Assembly (NCBI RefSeq): GCF_002916655.1
Contig: NZ_PPSM01000072.1
Span: 1 to 64,000, forward strand
Origin: Novosphingobium sp. HII-3
Lineage (GTDB): Bacteria > Pseudomonadota > Alphaproteobacteria > Sphingomonadales > Sphingomonadaceae
Length of the DNA stretch: 64,000 nt
Direction of reading: 5' to 3'
In this document: positions 44,005-56,988 of the stretch, one piece after another
How the letters are laid out: every line of letters starts with the position of its first letter
How positions within the stretch are numbered: the stretch's first letter is position 1
Notes under the pieces: model-generated
What the model was told of the DNA's origin: nothing
Database searches by the model: none
The model's input: only the letters and a program-made list of their open reading frames with translations
Position numbers and translations under genes: made by a program

Positions 44005-44856
44005 AATTGGCCTCCAGCGCGTCGTGAGTCGTGCGCCGCCAGATCTTCTCCTGCGGCGCGAACTCAGCGAAGCTCTCGGTTTCGGCCGAGAAGTTGATGG
44101 TCTCCCGTGCGCCCAGGCCGAGGAAACCGCCGGGGGGGAGCGACCGGGCAAAAAGGCCGAGGGCGCGGTCCTGCAAGGCCCGGTCGAAGTAGATCAGGAC
44201 GTTGCGGCTGGAAACCAGCTGGACCTCGGAGAAGACCGCGTCGCTGGCAAGGTTGTGGTCCGCGAAGACGGCGCGGCGACGCAGGGCGGGATCGAAGCGG
44301 GCGACACCGTAGCTGGCTGTGTAGTAGTCCGACAGCGAGCCCAGTCCGCCGGCCTCGATGTAATTGCGCGAGAACCCGGCGATGCGTTCGATTTCGTAGA
44401 TGCCCGCTTCCGCCTTCGCCAGGGCTGCGCGGCTGATGTCGGTGCAGTAGAAGTGCGTGCGCTCCTCAAGCCCGGCCTCGCGGAAGAGGATCGCCAGCGA
44501 ATAGAACTCCTCCCCGTTGGCGCAGCCCGCCACCCAGACCTTGACCGACGGCCATGTGGCAAGGTGCGGGATGACCTGCTCGCGGATCGCGCGGAAGTAC
44601 GACGGATCGCGGAACATCTCGCTGACCTGGATGGTCAGGGTGCCGATCAGCACAGGCAGGCTCTGCGGATCATGCAGAATGACATCGAGAAGGCTGGACA
44701 TGTGCGGCAGGCCGAAGTGGGCCTGCGCGTGCTCCAGCCTGCGGCGCAGCGATGCGCGCGAGTAGTCCCGGAAGTCATACTGGTACCGCCGCCAGATGGC
44801 CTCGACGATGAGGTCGAGCTCGATATCCGCAAGCGTGTCGTCGGATCGGATCACCA

Positions 44857-44860
<4 letters not shown>
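43994..44860 (-). CDS. CheR-type protein-glutamate methyltransferase
   Basis: This 288-residue SAM-dependent methyltransferase has an N-terminal helical CheR domain (about 15-70, FRDYSRASLRRRLEHAQAHFG) and a catalytic domain with VWVAGCANGEEFYSLAILF (about 112-130) as SAM motif. FYCTDIS and VLIYFDRALQDRALGLFA follow. It should methylate Glu side chains of a receptor, yet no MCP, CheB, CheA or CheW is nearby. Start and stop overlap the two kinases (ATGA and the TTG junction), so all three are translationally coupled. This suggests a non-chemotaxis sensory system. Confidence 0.88.
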
Positions 44861-47958
<3,098 letters not shown>

Positions 47959-48197
47959 TCACTCAACTCGCAGGGATAACTGCCTGGAATTCGGAACCGC
48001 CCCCCTGCGCGCGGTCCTTCGGATCGGGCAAACAACGCCCGAAGGGCATTGCTGGTTCCCGGCGATATAATTTTTTTCGCTCCGCCTGATGCCGCTTCTG
48101 GCGGGTGCCGCCGGAGCCGATGCGAAAACTTCCTTAAGATATTCGCGGTATTAACATCGGGAAGATCGGGACAAATGCAAGGACAGCTTGGTTGACG

Positions 48198-49985
48198 ATG
48201 CGTAAAGCATTTGATTTCGCGGCGAAACTGTTTCGTGACACCTCAGGCAACGTCCTGCCGATCGCGGCAGCTGGCATGCTGGTGGCCGTTGCCATCGTGG
48301 GCTCCGCCATCGACATCAGCCGCAGTTACCTTGTGCGCAGCCAGATGCAGGCTGCGTGCGACGCCGGCGTTCTGGCCGGGCGGCGCACGGTCACGACTGC
48401 CGGTTTGGATGACACTTCGGTGAAAGCGGCCAAAGCATATTTCAAAACCAATGTTCGCAGCGCGAACTTAGAGGACGATCCTGTTCTCAACGTCACCTCG
48501 CCAGACAATGGGCAGACGGTGGTGGGCACCGCCACAACAGTTTTAAACACGCTTGTCATGCGTGTCTTCGGACGCAATACCTTCGACATCCGGGTGACGT
48601 GCAGCAGCTCCATGGGCGTGGGCAACTCGGACGTCATGATGGTGCTCGACACCACGGGTTCCATGAACACGGCCCTGACCGGCTCGCAGACCCGGATCCA
48701 GGCCCTGCGTGCGGCGATGAAGAACTTCTACGGCACGATCGCAGCCGCCACCGCCAGCAGCAACGCGCGCGTACGGTACGGGTTCGTGCCTTACAGCTCG
48801 TCGGTGAATGTCGGCCGGCTCATCATGGACCGCGATCGCCGCTATATCGTCGACAAGCAGACATACCAGTCGCGCGTGTGGGAGGCGTCGTACGGCACGC
48901 CGGGGAACTTTACCAACTGGTCGCGATCCAACACGACCGATTACACTACATTGGCGGAATGCAACGCCAATCGGCCGGCGAACTCCGCTGACTTCACCGA
49001 CTTTAGCAGCGGCACGCAGCGCAAGTACGAGTATAGCTGTCAGGAGGAACGGTCCTGCTTCCTGGTCATCTTCTGCAGGACGGTCTACGTCCTCAACGTG
49101 CGCTATCAATCGCGCTCGGTGACGCAGGGCTGGTCCTATCAGCCTTACGAATATGACACGAGCGTGTACAAGACCTTCGCCCGCGTCACTACGCCCACCG
49201 GAACCAACGGTGCCAACGTCTCCTCCGTCTGGGCCGGCTGCATCGAGGAACGCCAGACTGTGGCGCAGAGCGCCTTCAGCTACTCGTCAATCCTTGGCAT
49301 CAGCCCTGCGGGCGCGCTTGATCTCGACCTCGATGGTGCGCCCGACGTGAACCGCGATGCGACGAAGTGGAAGCCGATGTGGCCAGAAGTTGCATACCGC
49401 CGCTGGGACAGCCGCAGCAACTACACGACGGCCAACACCACGGACGGTGGCTCGGCGCCGTCCTACTGCCCGGTGCCCGCGCAGCTTCTGGCGCCGATGA
49501 GCCAGAGCGCCTTCAACGCTTACGCGGATTCCCTTCAGGCCGAGGGCAGCACCTACCTCGACATCGGCATGATCTGGGGTGGCCGCCTGCTCTCGCCGCA
49601 GGGGCTCTGGTCCTCGGTCGTGAACGAGGAACCCCGCAACGGCGGCGAAGTGTCGCGCCACCTCATCTTCATGACCGATGGTGAGATGGAACCGAACTAC
49701 CTGATCCAGCAGGCTTGGGGCATGGAGTACTGGGACCGTCGCGTCACCAGCGACGGGTCTTCGGGCGACGCCGCGCGGCACACCTCGCGGTTCCGCGCCG
49801 TGTGTGAGGCCATCAAGGACAAGGGCATCCGCGTCTGGGTCATCGCCTTCACGACCAGCATCAACTCCGACCTGAAGGCCTGCGCGTCCGACTCAAGCTC
49901 CTATGTGGCGAACAACTCCGCGGAACTGAACGCGGCGTTCCAGGAGATCGCCAAGCAAGTCGGTGAACTGAGGGTGGTGGAGTGA
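48198..49985 (+). CDS. TadG-like secreted pilus-associated protein with vWA domain
   Basis: This 595-residue protein begins with a TadE-type N-terminal membrane anchor (FRDTSGNVLPIAAAGMLVAVAIVGSAIDISRSY, about 15-47). A von Willebrand factor A domain follows, whose MIDAS starts DTTGSMNTAL near residue 150, with Arg-rich beta strands and a later FMTDGEME segment. Between about 370 and 390 a DLDLDGAPDVNRDA stretch looks like a calcium-type loop. The ATG at 48198 was used; a TTG six bases earlier is also open. It is co-oriented with two TadE-like genes (overlapping starts) but no tadABC genes are close. It probably anchors or assembles a surface pilus. Confidence 0.8.
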   Translation: MRKAFDFAAKLFRDTSGNVLPIAAAGMLVAVAIVGSAIDISRSYLVRSQMQAACDAGVLAGRRTVTTAGLDDTSVKAAKAYFKTNVRSANLEDDPVLNVTSPDNGQTVVGTATTVLNTLVMRVFGRNTFDIRVTCSSSMGVGNSDVMMVLDTTGSMNTALTGSQTRIQALRAAMKNFYGTIAAATASSNARVRYGFVPYSSSVNVGRLIMDRDRRYIVDKQTYQSRVWEASYGTPGNFTNWSRSNTTDYTTLAECNANRPANSADFTDFSSGTQRKYEYSCQEERSCFLVIFCRTVYVLNVRYQSRSVTQGWSYQPYEYDTSVYKTFARVTTPTGTNGANVSSVWAGCIEERQTVAQSAFSYSSILGISPAGALDLDLDGAPDVNRDATKWKPMWPEVAYRRWDSRSNYTTANTTDGGSAPSYCPVPAQLLAPMSQSAFNAYADSLQAEGSTYLDIGMIWGGRLLSPQGLWSSVVNEEPRNGGEVSRHLIFMTDGEMEPNYLIQQAWGMEYWDRRVTSDGSSGDAARHTSRFRAVCEAIKDKGIRVWVIAFTTSINSDLKACASDSSSYVANNSAELNAAFQEIAKQVGELRVVE

Positions 49986-50575
49986 GGATCCCGACCAGCC
50001 TCAGGCGGCTTCGCGACGACGCGCGGGGTGCCACCATCATCGAGTTCGCGGTCGCCGCGCCGGTTCTGATCCTGTTGCTGATGGGCATCTTCGACATGGC
50101 CTACAACGCCTACATCGTGTCGGTGCTGCTGGGCGCAGTGCAGGAAGCGTCGCGGCGCAACAGCCTGGAGATCGCCAATACCGCGCAGTCGGATGCCTAC
50201 GTGGAGAAAATGGTCAAGACAGTCGCGCCTGCAGCCGCGGTCACCTTTAAGCGGGTCAGTTACTACGATTTCGCCGACATCAAGCGCGCCGAGCTTTGGA
50301 ATGACAAGAACGGTAACGGGCGCTGCGACAACGCCGAGATCTACACCGACGAGAACAGGAACAACCGTTGGGATGCGGACGTCGGCACCAACGACAACGG
50401 CGGGGCGAACGACGTCGTCCTCTACACGGCGACCGTCAAGTACAAGCCTGTGTTCGTGGTGCCTTTCATGCCGAACGCCGGCGCGTTGCGCACCCAGAGC
50501 GCGACCGCCGTGCAGAAGAACCAGCCGTTTGCGCTTCAGGAAAAGTACGGCTCCTCGTCGGGAACCTGCTCATGA
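49982..50575 (+). CDS. TadE-like pilin-family protein with acidic EF-hand-like loops
   Basis: This 197-residue protein has the TadE signature in its N-terminal helix (RGATIIEFAVAAPVLILLLMGIFDMAYNAYIV, about 15-46), including the Glu after the cleavage-like position. Residues 108-119 (DKNGNGRCDNAE) and 123-134 (DENRNNRWDADV) each carry Asp/Asn at spacing typical of calcium-binding loops. GTG 49982 is the start, overlapping the vWA gene stop by 4 bases, and its own stop overlaps the next start. It is a likely pseudopilin of the Tad type; calcium binding is inferred from the loops only. Confidence 0.78.
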   Translation: MRIPTSLRRLRDDARGATIIEFAVAAPVLILLLMGIFDMAYNAYIVSVLLGAVQEASRRNSLEIANTAQSDAYVEKMVKTVAPAAAVTFKRVSYYDFADIKRAELWNDKNGNGRCDNAEIYTDENRNNRWDADVGTNDNGGANDVVLYTATVKYKPVFVVPFMPNAGALRTQSATAVQKNQPFALQEKYGSSSGTCS

Positions 50576-51234
50576 TGTGCCAAGCGATGCGGTTCGCACG
50601 GCGCCTGAAGCGCGACCAGCGCGGCGTCTCGTTCATGGAGTTCGCGCTGATCCTGCCCATTCTGGTGACGCTGGGCTTCTACGGCACCGAACTGGCATGG
50701 ATGGCCACGGTCAACATGCAGGTCGGCCAGATCGCCTCGACAGTGGCCGACAACGCCTCGCGCCTGGGGCAGACGGACAACAGTGCGGTCTCTCCGACCG
50801 TCACGGAGACCATGGTGGACTCGGTCATGACCGGGGCGCTGATTCAGGGCTCAAGCTTCAAGTTCGAGGACAATGGACGGATCATCCTGTCCAGCCTTGA
50901 GCGCGATTCGGCAACCGGGCGACAGTACATCCACTGGCAACGCTGCCGTGGCAAGCTGGCGGTCGTGTCGCGGTACGGCAGGGAGAAGGCCGGGTTGACC
51001 GGAACCACGTTGGCCGGGATGGGCAGTCCCCTGATCACCGCCGTGCCCAATTCGGCGGTGATGTTCGCCGAGGTCAGCTATACGTACCAGCCGCTGTTCG
51101 GCTCCTGGTTCGTCGGCCGGCCCACCTTCCGGCGCGAAGCCGCGTTCATCGTGCGTGACGATCGCGACCTTCGCGCCAGCACGGCCTCAGGCGTGACGGA
51201 AGGGACGAGCCCCGCCCAGTCGCGCTGCTCCTGA
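50572..51234 (+). CDS. TadE-like pseudopilin
   Basis: This 220-residue protein has the same TadE helix (RGVSFMEFALILPILVTLGFYGTELAWMA, about 18-46), followed by a mostly beta-type C-terminal region (DNGRIILSSLERDSATGRQYIHWQRCRGKLAVVSRYG). It begins with ATG 50572, overlapping the previous stop (ATGA). The three genes form one operon of membrane-anchored Tad-type minor subunits. No ATPase, peptidase or major pilin is present, so these should work with a Tad/Flp apparatus encoded elsewhere. Confidence 0.8.
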   Translation: MMCQAMRFARRLKRDQRGVSFMEFALILPILVTLGFYGTELAWMATVNMQVGQIASTVADNASRLGQTDNSAVSPTVTETMVDSVMTGALIQGSSFKFEDNGRIILSSLERDSATGRQYIHWQRCRGKLAVVSRYGREKAGLTGTTLAGMGSPLITAVPNSAVMFAEVSYTYQPLFGSWFVGRPTFRREAAFIVRDDRDLRASTASGVTEGTSPAQSRCS

Positions 51235-51249
51235 GGCCCTGGAAGCGGC

Positions 51250-53304
51250 TCAGTTCGGCTCAAACCGGATAGCGGTTCCACCGCCAGGCGCCAGCCATAC
51301 GTCGAGACTGTCCCCCTTGCGCACCGTGCGCGTGTCATAGGCGATCCTGTGACGCGCTTCGGTTTCATAGGTGGCGCCTTCGCCGTCTTTCCAGACGCTT
51401 GCCTTGTAGGTCTTGCCCGGTTCGAGGAAGTCGAACCGCAGCGTGACGGTACGCGCTGTCGCGTCGTTGACGCCGCCCACGAACCAGCGCTCGGAGGTGC
51501 GATCCTTGCGTGCGAAGATGGCGTAGTCGCCCACTTCACCGGCAATGAGGTGGCTTTCGGACCAGTCGGTAGGAACGGACTCGATGAAGTTCATCTCGCG
51601 GGGATGCTTGTCCAACTGCTCGATGAAGTCCGCCGCCATCTGGATCGGCGAGTAGAGCGCGAGATAAAGGCCCAGCTGCTTGGCGAGCGTCGAGGCGAGC
51701 GGCCCTTGCGCACCTTCAAGGCTGAGCACGCCCGGGGTGAAGTCCATCGGGCCGGAAAGCATGCGCGTGTAGACGAGCGTGGGTTCGTGCTCCGGGCCGT
51801 TCGCGAACTTGCCCCAGGCGTTGTATTCCATGCCTCGCGCGCCCTCGCGCGACACCCAGTTCGGATAGGTGCGGCGCAGGCCCGTGTCCTTCACCGGCTC
51901 ATGGGCGTCGATCGCGACGTGGTACTTGGCGGCCGTCTCCACCACGGCGAGGTGGTGCTGGACCATCCGCTGGCCGTCGTGCCACTCCATCCGCAGCGGC
52001 CCCACCGGCGCTCCCGGGTGATCCGTGTTGGCGATGATGCCGCCATGGTCGGCGACGTAACCGGTCTTTACCGTGTCCACGCCCAGCTTGCCGTAGAGCG
52101 CGAAGCCCGCGTCCATGTTGGCTTCGTAGTTGGCGATGTTGCCGCCTGTCTCATGGTGGCCGATCAGGCGGACACCCTTGCGGGCAGCATACTTCGTAAC
52201 CGCTTCGAGGTCGAAGTCCGGCGTCGCTTCCGTGAAGCTGAATTCGTCGCCATGGCCGAACCAGTCGCCGTTCCAGCCCTTGTTCCAGCCTTCCACCAGC
52301 ACACCGCGGAACTTGTGCTTTGCGGCATAGTCGATGTACTGCATCGTTCGCTTGGTCGTCGCGCCGTGCTTCGGACCTTCCGCCCAGCTCCAGTCGTTGC
52401 GGATCATGCCCCACCAGATGCCGATGTAGCGCGCCGGCTTCACCCAGCTGACATCGCCCAGCTTGTTCGGCTCGTTGAGATTGAGCTCCAGATCGCTTTC
52501 GACGAGGCCTGCCGCGTCGTCGGTGATGCGTACGGTCCGCCAGGGAGTGGCAAAGGGCAGGTCGCGCACGACGCGCGCGCCTTGGGAGGAGGGAGCCAGC
52601 GTGGTGCGGAATTTCTGGCCATCGGCACGCTTGAACCAGTACCCGGCATAGTCGACCAGCGCGGCCTCGTGGAACGACATGTGAGTGCCGTCCTCGAGCT
52701 TCATGGTGATCGGCGTGTGCGCCGTGGAAACGGCTTCGATCGGCGTCTCCTGATAGACCTGCTCGTAACGGTTCCATTCGCCGCCCGGAATCCACCAGGC
52801 CGTACCCTTGGGCACGATGTCGAACTCGGTCGTCTCGTCTGCGATCTTCATCGTCTTGAGCCCGGGCTGCTCGGGCAGTTCGTAGCGGAAGCCGATGCCG
52901 TCATCGAACAGGCGGAACGTGACGTTCATCAGGCGCGCGCCCTGGTTTTCCGCCTGGCGGAAGCGCACGGTCAGCTGGTTGTGAGTGTCCTTTACGAAGC
53001 GGCGTTCGCCCCAGGGCTGCTCCCAAGTCTGGTTGCCCTGCGCTGTCTCGCTGCCTGCGATGGCAAAGCCGCGAGTCATGTTCAGCCCGTCCGTCAGCAC
53101 GAAGCCGAGCTTGCTAGGTGCGATCAGCAGCTTGCCCTTGCGGCTCACCGACCAGGTCGGGCGGCTGTCGTTATCGGTGGTGACCGTGAGGACGATCGAG
53201 CCGTCGGGCGAAGCCGCCGTGACGGAGGGCTTCGCGTCCTGCGCTATGGCGGGAGCGGAAAGGACGATACCGGCCGTTGCGAACAGGGCGAGCGGCGACT
53301 TCAT
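51250..53304 (-). CDS. Glycoside hydrolase family 97 (SusB-like alpha-glucosidase)
   Basis: This 684-residue enzyme has a signal peptide (MKSPLALFATAGIVLSAPAIA, 1-21). The N-terminal super-sandwich domain (about 30-280) is followed by the TIM barrel starting WWGMIRNDWSWAEGPKHGATTKRTMQYIDYAAKHKFRGVLVEGWNKGW. A C-terminal beta domain ends the chain. GH97 enzymes hydrolyse alpha-glucosidic bonds, mostly with calcium and Glu-based inverting chemistry; some are retaining alpha-galactosidases. The start overlaps the upstream GH13 stop by 4 bases. Neighbours make alpha-glucosidase the likely role in maltodextrin use. Confidence 0.9.
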   Translation of the reverse strand: MKSPLALFATAGIVLSAPAIAQDAKPSVTAASPDGSIVLTVTTDNDSRPTWSVSRKGKLLIAPSKLGFVLTDGLNMTRGFAIAGSETAQGNQTWEQPWGERRFVKDTHNQLTVRFRQAENQGARLMNVTFRLFDDGIGFRYELPEQPGLKTMKIADETTEFDIVPKGTAWWIPGGEWNRYEQVYQETPIEAVSTAHTPITMKLEDGTHMSFHEAALVDYAGYWFKRADGQKFRTTLAPSSQGARVVRDLPFATPWRTVRITDDAAGLVESDLELNLNEPNKLGDVSWVKPARYIGIWWGMIRNDWSWAEGPKHGATTKRTMQYIDYAAKHKFRGVLVEGWNKGWNGDWFGHGDEFSFTEATPDFDLEAVTKYAARKGVRLIGHHETGGNIANYEANMDAGFALYGKLGVDTVKTGYVADHGGIIANTDHPGAPVGPLRMEWHDGQRMVQHHLAVVETAAKYHVAIDAHEPVKDTGLRRTYPNWVSREGARGMEYNAWGKFANGPEHEPTLVYTRMLSGPMDFTPGVLSLEGAQGPLASTLAKQLGLYLALYSPIQMAADFIEQLDKHPREMNFIESVPTDWSESHLIAGEVGDYAIFARKDRTSERWFVGGVNDATARTVTLRFDFLEPGKTYKASVWKDGEGATYETEARHRIAYDTRTVRKGDSLDVWLAPGGGTAIRFEPN

Positions 53305-54917
53305 GCGGTTTCTCCTTCGATGATCCAGATGCCGCCCCAGGCGGGCAGCGTGCCGGCTTCGGCGTCGTTGACGGCGGCGAGGGCTTCACCCGTGGTCGGC
53401 ACTTCGGTCGGCCACGGCGTGGCTTGCGGTCCCATGTTGAACACGGTGAGGACGCTCTGGCCGTCCCAGGCGCGGCGCAGGACCAGGTGTGTCTCGTCGG
53501 CGACCACGACCTCGCAGGAACCGCGCCGAAGCGAGGCATTGCCGCTGCGCAGTGCAACGAGCCTCCGGGTGAGATGGAGCAGGGAGTCCGGATCGGCCTC
53601 CTGACGGTCGACGGCGCGAGCGAGGTTCTGCGCGCTCATCGGCAGCCAGGGCGTTGCGGCGGTGAAGCCGCCGTGTTCGTCCTGCGCCAGCCAAGGCAGG
53701 GGCGTGCGCACGCCGTCGCGCGAAAGGGTGAGCGGCCAGTTGGCGATGGCTTCCGGGTCGCGCAGCATCTCGAACGGAATCTCGTCCTGCAGCAGGCCGA
53801 GCTCCTCGCCCTGGAACAGGATCGGATTGCCCCGTAAGGAGAGCAGGAGCATCGTCTTCATCCGCGCAAAGGCGTCGATGTCCTCCGGCGCGCACCAGCG
53901 GGAGAGGGCGCGGGGCGCATCGTGGTTCTCAAAAGCCCAGCTGGGCCAGCCCACGTCCGCCTCGTCCGGCCAGTAATCCTGCGCTGCGGCGATGCGCCGG
54001 GGCGTCAGGTTCTCGGCGTACAGAAAATCGAAGCCGTACGCGCTGTCGAGACGGTCCGGCCCTTGCGTGAAGGTCTTCATCTCCTCGCCCGCGCGCGCGC
54101 CGCCCACTTCCGCAAGCGAGAAGGTGCCGGGATAGCTGGCAATCAGCGCCTGCAGCCGTTCGATGAAGCCGAACAGGTCAGGATGGGACTGGTTGTAGAC
54201 CTGCACCTGGAAGTCATAGGGCCGGGTCCGGACGCGGGTGTCATCGGAAGCGGCGGGATTGTCGCGCAGGAGCGGGTCATGCATCGCGTGGTTGAGGGCG
54301 TCGATGCGAAAGCCCGAGACCCCCCGATCGAGCCAGAACTTCGCCACGCCCAGCAGCGCGTCCTGCACTTCGGGGTTGTGGCAGTTGAGCTGCGGTTGTT
54401 CGGCCAGGAAGTTGTGCATGTAGTACTGGCCACGCCGTGCGTCCCAGCGCCATGCCGGGCCGCCGAAGATCGACTGCCAGTTGTTCGGCGGAGTGCCGTC
54501 CGCCTTGGGATCGGCCCAGACGTACCAGTCCGCGCGCGGATTGTCGCGCGAGGTGCGGCTTTCGGCAAACCAGGGATGGCGGTCTGAGGTGTGCGCGTAG
54601 ACCTGGTCGATGATGATCTTGAGGTTCAGCTCTTTCGCACGCGTCACCAGGGCGTCGAAGTCCTCAAGCGTGCCGAACATCGGATCGACCGCGCAGTAGT
54701 CCGAGATGTCGTAGCCGAAATCCGCCATGGGGGAGGCGTAGAACGGAGAGATCCATACGGCTTCGACGCCGAGCCGGGCGACATGGTCAAGCCGCGCGGC
54801 GATGCCCTTCAGATCGCCGATGCCGTCGCCGTTGGAGTCCGCGAAGCTGCGCGGGTAGATCTGATAAATGGCCGCGCCGCGCCACCAGGGGGCATTGGAA
54901 ATCGTTTCTTTGGTCAT
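53301..54917 (-). CDS. GH13 alpha-glucosidase (oligo-1,6/maltase type)
   Basis: This 538-residue cytoplasmic-looking enzyme (no signal peptide) hydrolyses short alpha-glucosides. Conserved GH13 regions are seen: YQIYPRSFADSNGDGIGDL, the nucleophile Asp206 in GFRIDALNH, acid/base Glu270 in FSLAEVGG, and His332-Asp333 in FENHDAP. It resembles the oligo-alpha-1,6-glucosidase/alpha-glucosidase group. It lies 42 bp downstream of the amylase gene and overlaps the GH97 start. Secreted or periplasmic amylase products would be imported and cleaved by it. Confidence 0.92.
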   Translation of the reverse strand: MTKETISNAPWWRGAAIYQIYPRSFADSNGDGIGDLKGIAARLDHVARLGVEAVWISPFYASPMADFGYDISDYCAVDPMFGTLEDFDALVTRAKELNLKIIIDQVYAHTSDRHPWFAESRTSRDNPRADWYVWADPKADGTPPNNWQSIFGGPAWRWDARRGQYYMHNFLAEQPQLNCHNPEVQDALLGVAKFWLDRGVSGFRIDALNHAMHDPLLRDNPAASDDTRVRTRPYDFQVQVYNQSHPDLFGFIERLQALIASYPGTFSLAEVGGARAGEEMKTFTQGPDRLDSAYGFDFLYAENLTPRRIAAAQDYWPDEADVGWPSWAFENHDAPRALSRWCAPEDIDAFARMKTMLLLSLRGNPILFQGEELGLLQDEIPFEMLRDPEAIANWPLTLSRDGVRTPLPWLAQDEHGGFTAATPWLPMSAQNLARAVDRQEADPDSLLHLTRRLVALRSGNASLRRGSCEVVVADETHLVLRRAWDGQSVLTVFNMGPQATPWPTEVPTTGEALAAVNDAEAGTLPAWGGIWIIEGETA

Positions 54918-54959
54918 CGCGTTTTTTCCGGGGAGGGAAAGTCAGGGGAGCGAAGGCGC

Positions 54960-56783
54960 TCAGGGCTGCGCCGCGCAGACCGTGAAGCCGAGGGGCGGGA
55001 GCGTCAGACCCAGCGAGCCGGGAGCCGTCGGGGCGGCCGGGCAGCCGGACCCGGCCAGTGAGCGGAACCGGGCGGAGCCGGGCTCCACGACCACATTGGC
55101 GCGCACTTCCTCGGTCGAGGTGTTGAAGGCCACCAGCACTTCCCGCCCGGTCTTCGGATCGAAGCGCGATACGGCGAAGAGGCCGGGCTTTTCGGAAGAG
55201 GCGCGGACCTTGGTGCTCCCCGCGTGAAGCGCAGGGGTATCGCGCCGCAGTCGGGCAAGCTGGGCAATGTGCCGGTAGAGCGGGTGCGCCGGATCGAAGT
55301 GCTCGGCGGTCGGCGCCCGGGCCGTTCCGAGGAGGAGTTCGTCGGTCAGCAGCGGGTCTTGCGAAGCGAACATGTCCTGGCGCGCCCACTGGTCGCCGCC
55401 GTGACCGACGAAGCCTTGCTCGTCACCGTAATAGATGGTCGGCACGCCCCGCAGGGTCAGCAGCATGGCGTGACCCAGCATCGAGCGGCGCAGCAGCTCG
55501 TCGTTGCTTGCAAGCGGTTGGCCCAGCTTCAGGAACATCGGCAGCCGGCCCGCGTCATGGTTGCCGAGGAACGTCGGAAGCTGGAGCGCACCCTTGGTGC
55601 CGCCCGCATAGAGCGCATCGTCGGTGAACAGGCGCGCGAGGGTTTCCGTACCGCCGTCCTTCGCCCCGCCCACCGCATCGTTCACGGCGCGCATGAACGC
55701 GAAGTCGAGAACGGCGGGAAGGTCCGCATCGCGGGTCCAGGAAGCGAGGAGGGCGGGATCGTAATCGCCCGTCGCCACTTCGCCGAAGATGTGGAAGTTG
55801 GGGATGCCCTTCGCCTTCGCTCGCTCAAGCATGGCGGGGACGAACTGGCGCCAGAACTCCGGGTTGACGTGACGGGCCGTGTCGATGCGGAAGCCGTCGA
55901 TGCCGAAGCGGTCAATCCAGTCGCCGTAGATCTCGATCATGCCCGCGATCACGCGCGGGTTCTCCGTCGCGAGGTCGTCAAGACCCACGAAGTCCCCGTA
56001 CTGCGCGCTTTCGCCCTTCCAATGCGTGTTGCCGCGGTTGTGGTACCAGACCGGATCGTTCAGCCAGGCCGGAACCTTGACGTTCTTCTCGGCCCTGGGG
56101 ACGATGGGTGTGTACGCGAAGGAGGGATCGGTCAGCTTCGCCCAATTTTCCGTGCTCGGATCGGCGTCACCGGCGAAGCCGGCGTTGATTGCCGGCCCTT
56201 TCAGGCCTCCGCGCCGGGAAAAGGGATAGTCCGCCTTGGAGCGGTAGGGATACCCCTCGGCGAGGCCCTCCTTGAACTGGATCACATCGGCCGTGTGGTT
56301 GGCGATGATGTCCATGTAGACCTTCATGCCGCGCGCGTGGGCGGCATCGACCAGGGCCTTGAAATCGTCGTTTGTGCCGAAGTGCGGATCGACTTGTGTG
56401 AAGTCAGTGATCCAGTAGCCGTGGTATCCGGCGCTCTTCTGGTCGTCAGGGCCCTGCACGGGCTTGTTCTTGAAGATCGGCCCCACCCAGATCGCGGTGG
56501 CGCCAAGGTTCTGGATGTAATCCAGGCGGTTCGTCAGGCCCTTGAGGTCGCCGCCATGGTAGAACGCCTTGTCGGCCGGGTCGAAGCCATGATCGAGCTT
56601 GCCGCCGCTAAGGCCGCCGCGATCGTTCGACGGGTCGCCGTTCTCGAACCGGTCCGGCAGGACGAAGTAGATCACTTCCTGTTCCGGCGTGCGGGCGCGC
56701 ATGTCCTCGGCGGGACCGGCAAACGCGCTGCCGTGTGAGAGGGCCAGCGCCAGTGCGGCGAGCGAAGGGATGAGGCGGTTCAT
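54960..56783 (-). CDS. Alpha-amylase (GH13), exported
   Basis: This 607-residue enzyme has a signal peptide (MNRLIPSLAALALALSHGSAFA, 1-22). The barrel carries VIYFVLPDRFENGDPSND, a GH13 region II with Asp in FRIDTARHV, the acid Glu in FHIFGEVATGD and the HD pair in FLGNHDAGRL. The C-terminal domain ends after APTAPGSLGLTLPPLGFTVCAAQ. It should cut starch or maltodextrin in the periplasm or at the surface. The ATG at 56783 was chosen because it starts the signal peptide; the frame upstream to 56978 enters the spacer after the TonB receptor. It is second in the operon. Confidence 0.92.
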   Translation of the reverse strand: MNRLIPSLAALALALSHGSAFAGPAEDMRARTPEQEVIYFVLPDRFENGDPSNDRGGLSGGKLDHGFDPADKAFYHGGDLKGLTNRLDYIQNLGATAIWVGPIFKNKPVQGPDDQKSAGYHGYWITDFTQVDPHFGTNDDFKALVDAAHARGMKVYMDIIANHTADVIQFKEGLAEGYPYRSKADYPFSRRGGLKGPAINAGFAGDADPSTENWAKLTDPSFAYTPIVPRAEKNVKVPAWLNDPVWYHNRGNTHWKGESAQYGDFVGLDDLATENPRVIAGMIEIYGDWIDRFGIDGFRIDTARHVNPEFWRQFVPAMLERAKAKGIPNFHIFGEVATGDYDPALLASWTRDADLPAVLDFAFMRAVNDAVGGAKDGGTETLARLFTDDALYAGGTKGALQLPTFLGNHDAGRLPMFLKLGQPLASNDELLRRSMLGHAMLLTLRGVPTIYYGDEQGFVGHGGDQWARQDMFASQDPLLTDELLLGTARAPTAEHFDPAHPLYRHIAQLARLRRDTPALHAGSTKVRASSEKPGLFAVSRFDPKTGREVLVAFNTSTEEVRANVVVEPGSARFRSLAGSGCPAAPTAPGSLGLTLPPLGFTVCAAQP

Positions 56784-56988
56784 CGGGGCATTCTCCAGAT
56801 GGCCGGTGCCGGGCGCGCCGCGCCAGGCGAACAGGATGATGTCATGCCCTGCCTTGCCAGTACGGAGGCGGAGCGATCCCTTCATCGGGATGGGTAGGCG
56901 GAACCGGGAAGGGAGGAACTTCGCCGGTTCCGCCGGTGTGGCGCCGCCCGGGAGGAGGAGATTCCCGTTCGGCGCCAAGGCAGCACGA

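Noticed and set aside
42277..44097. Plus-strand open frame of 606 codons
   Set aside because: It is antisense to the HWE kinase gene, which has clear receiver and kinase motifs.
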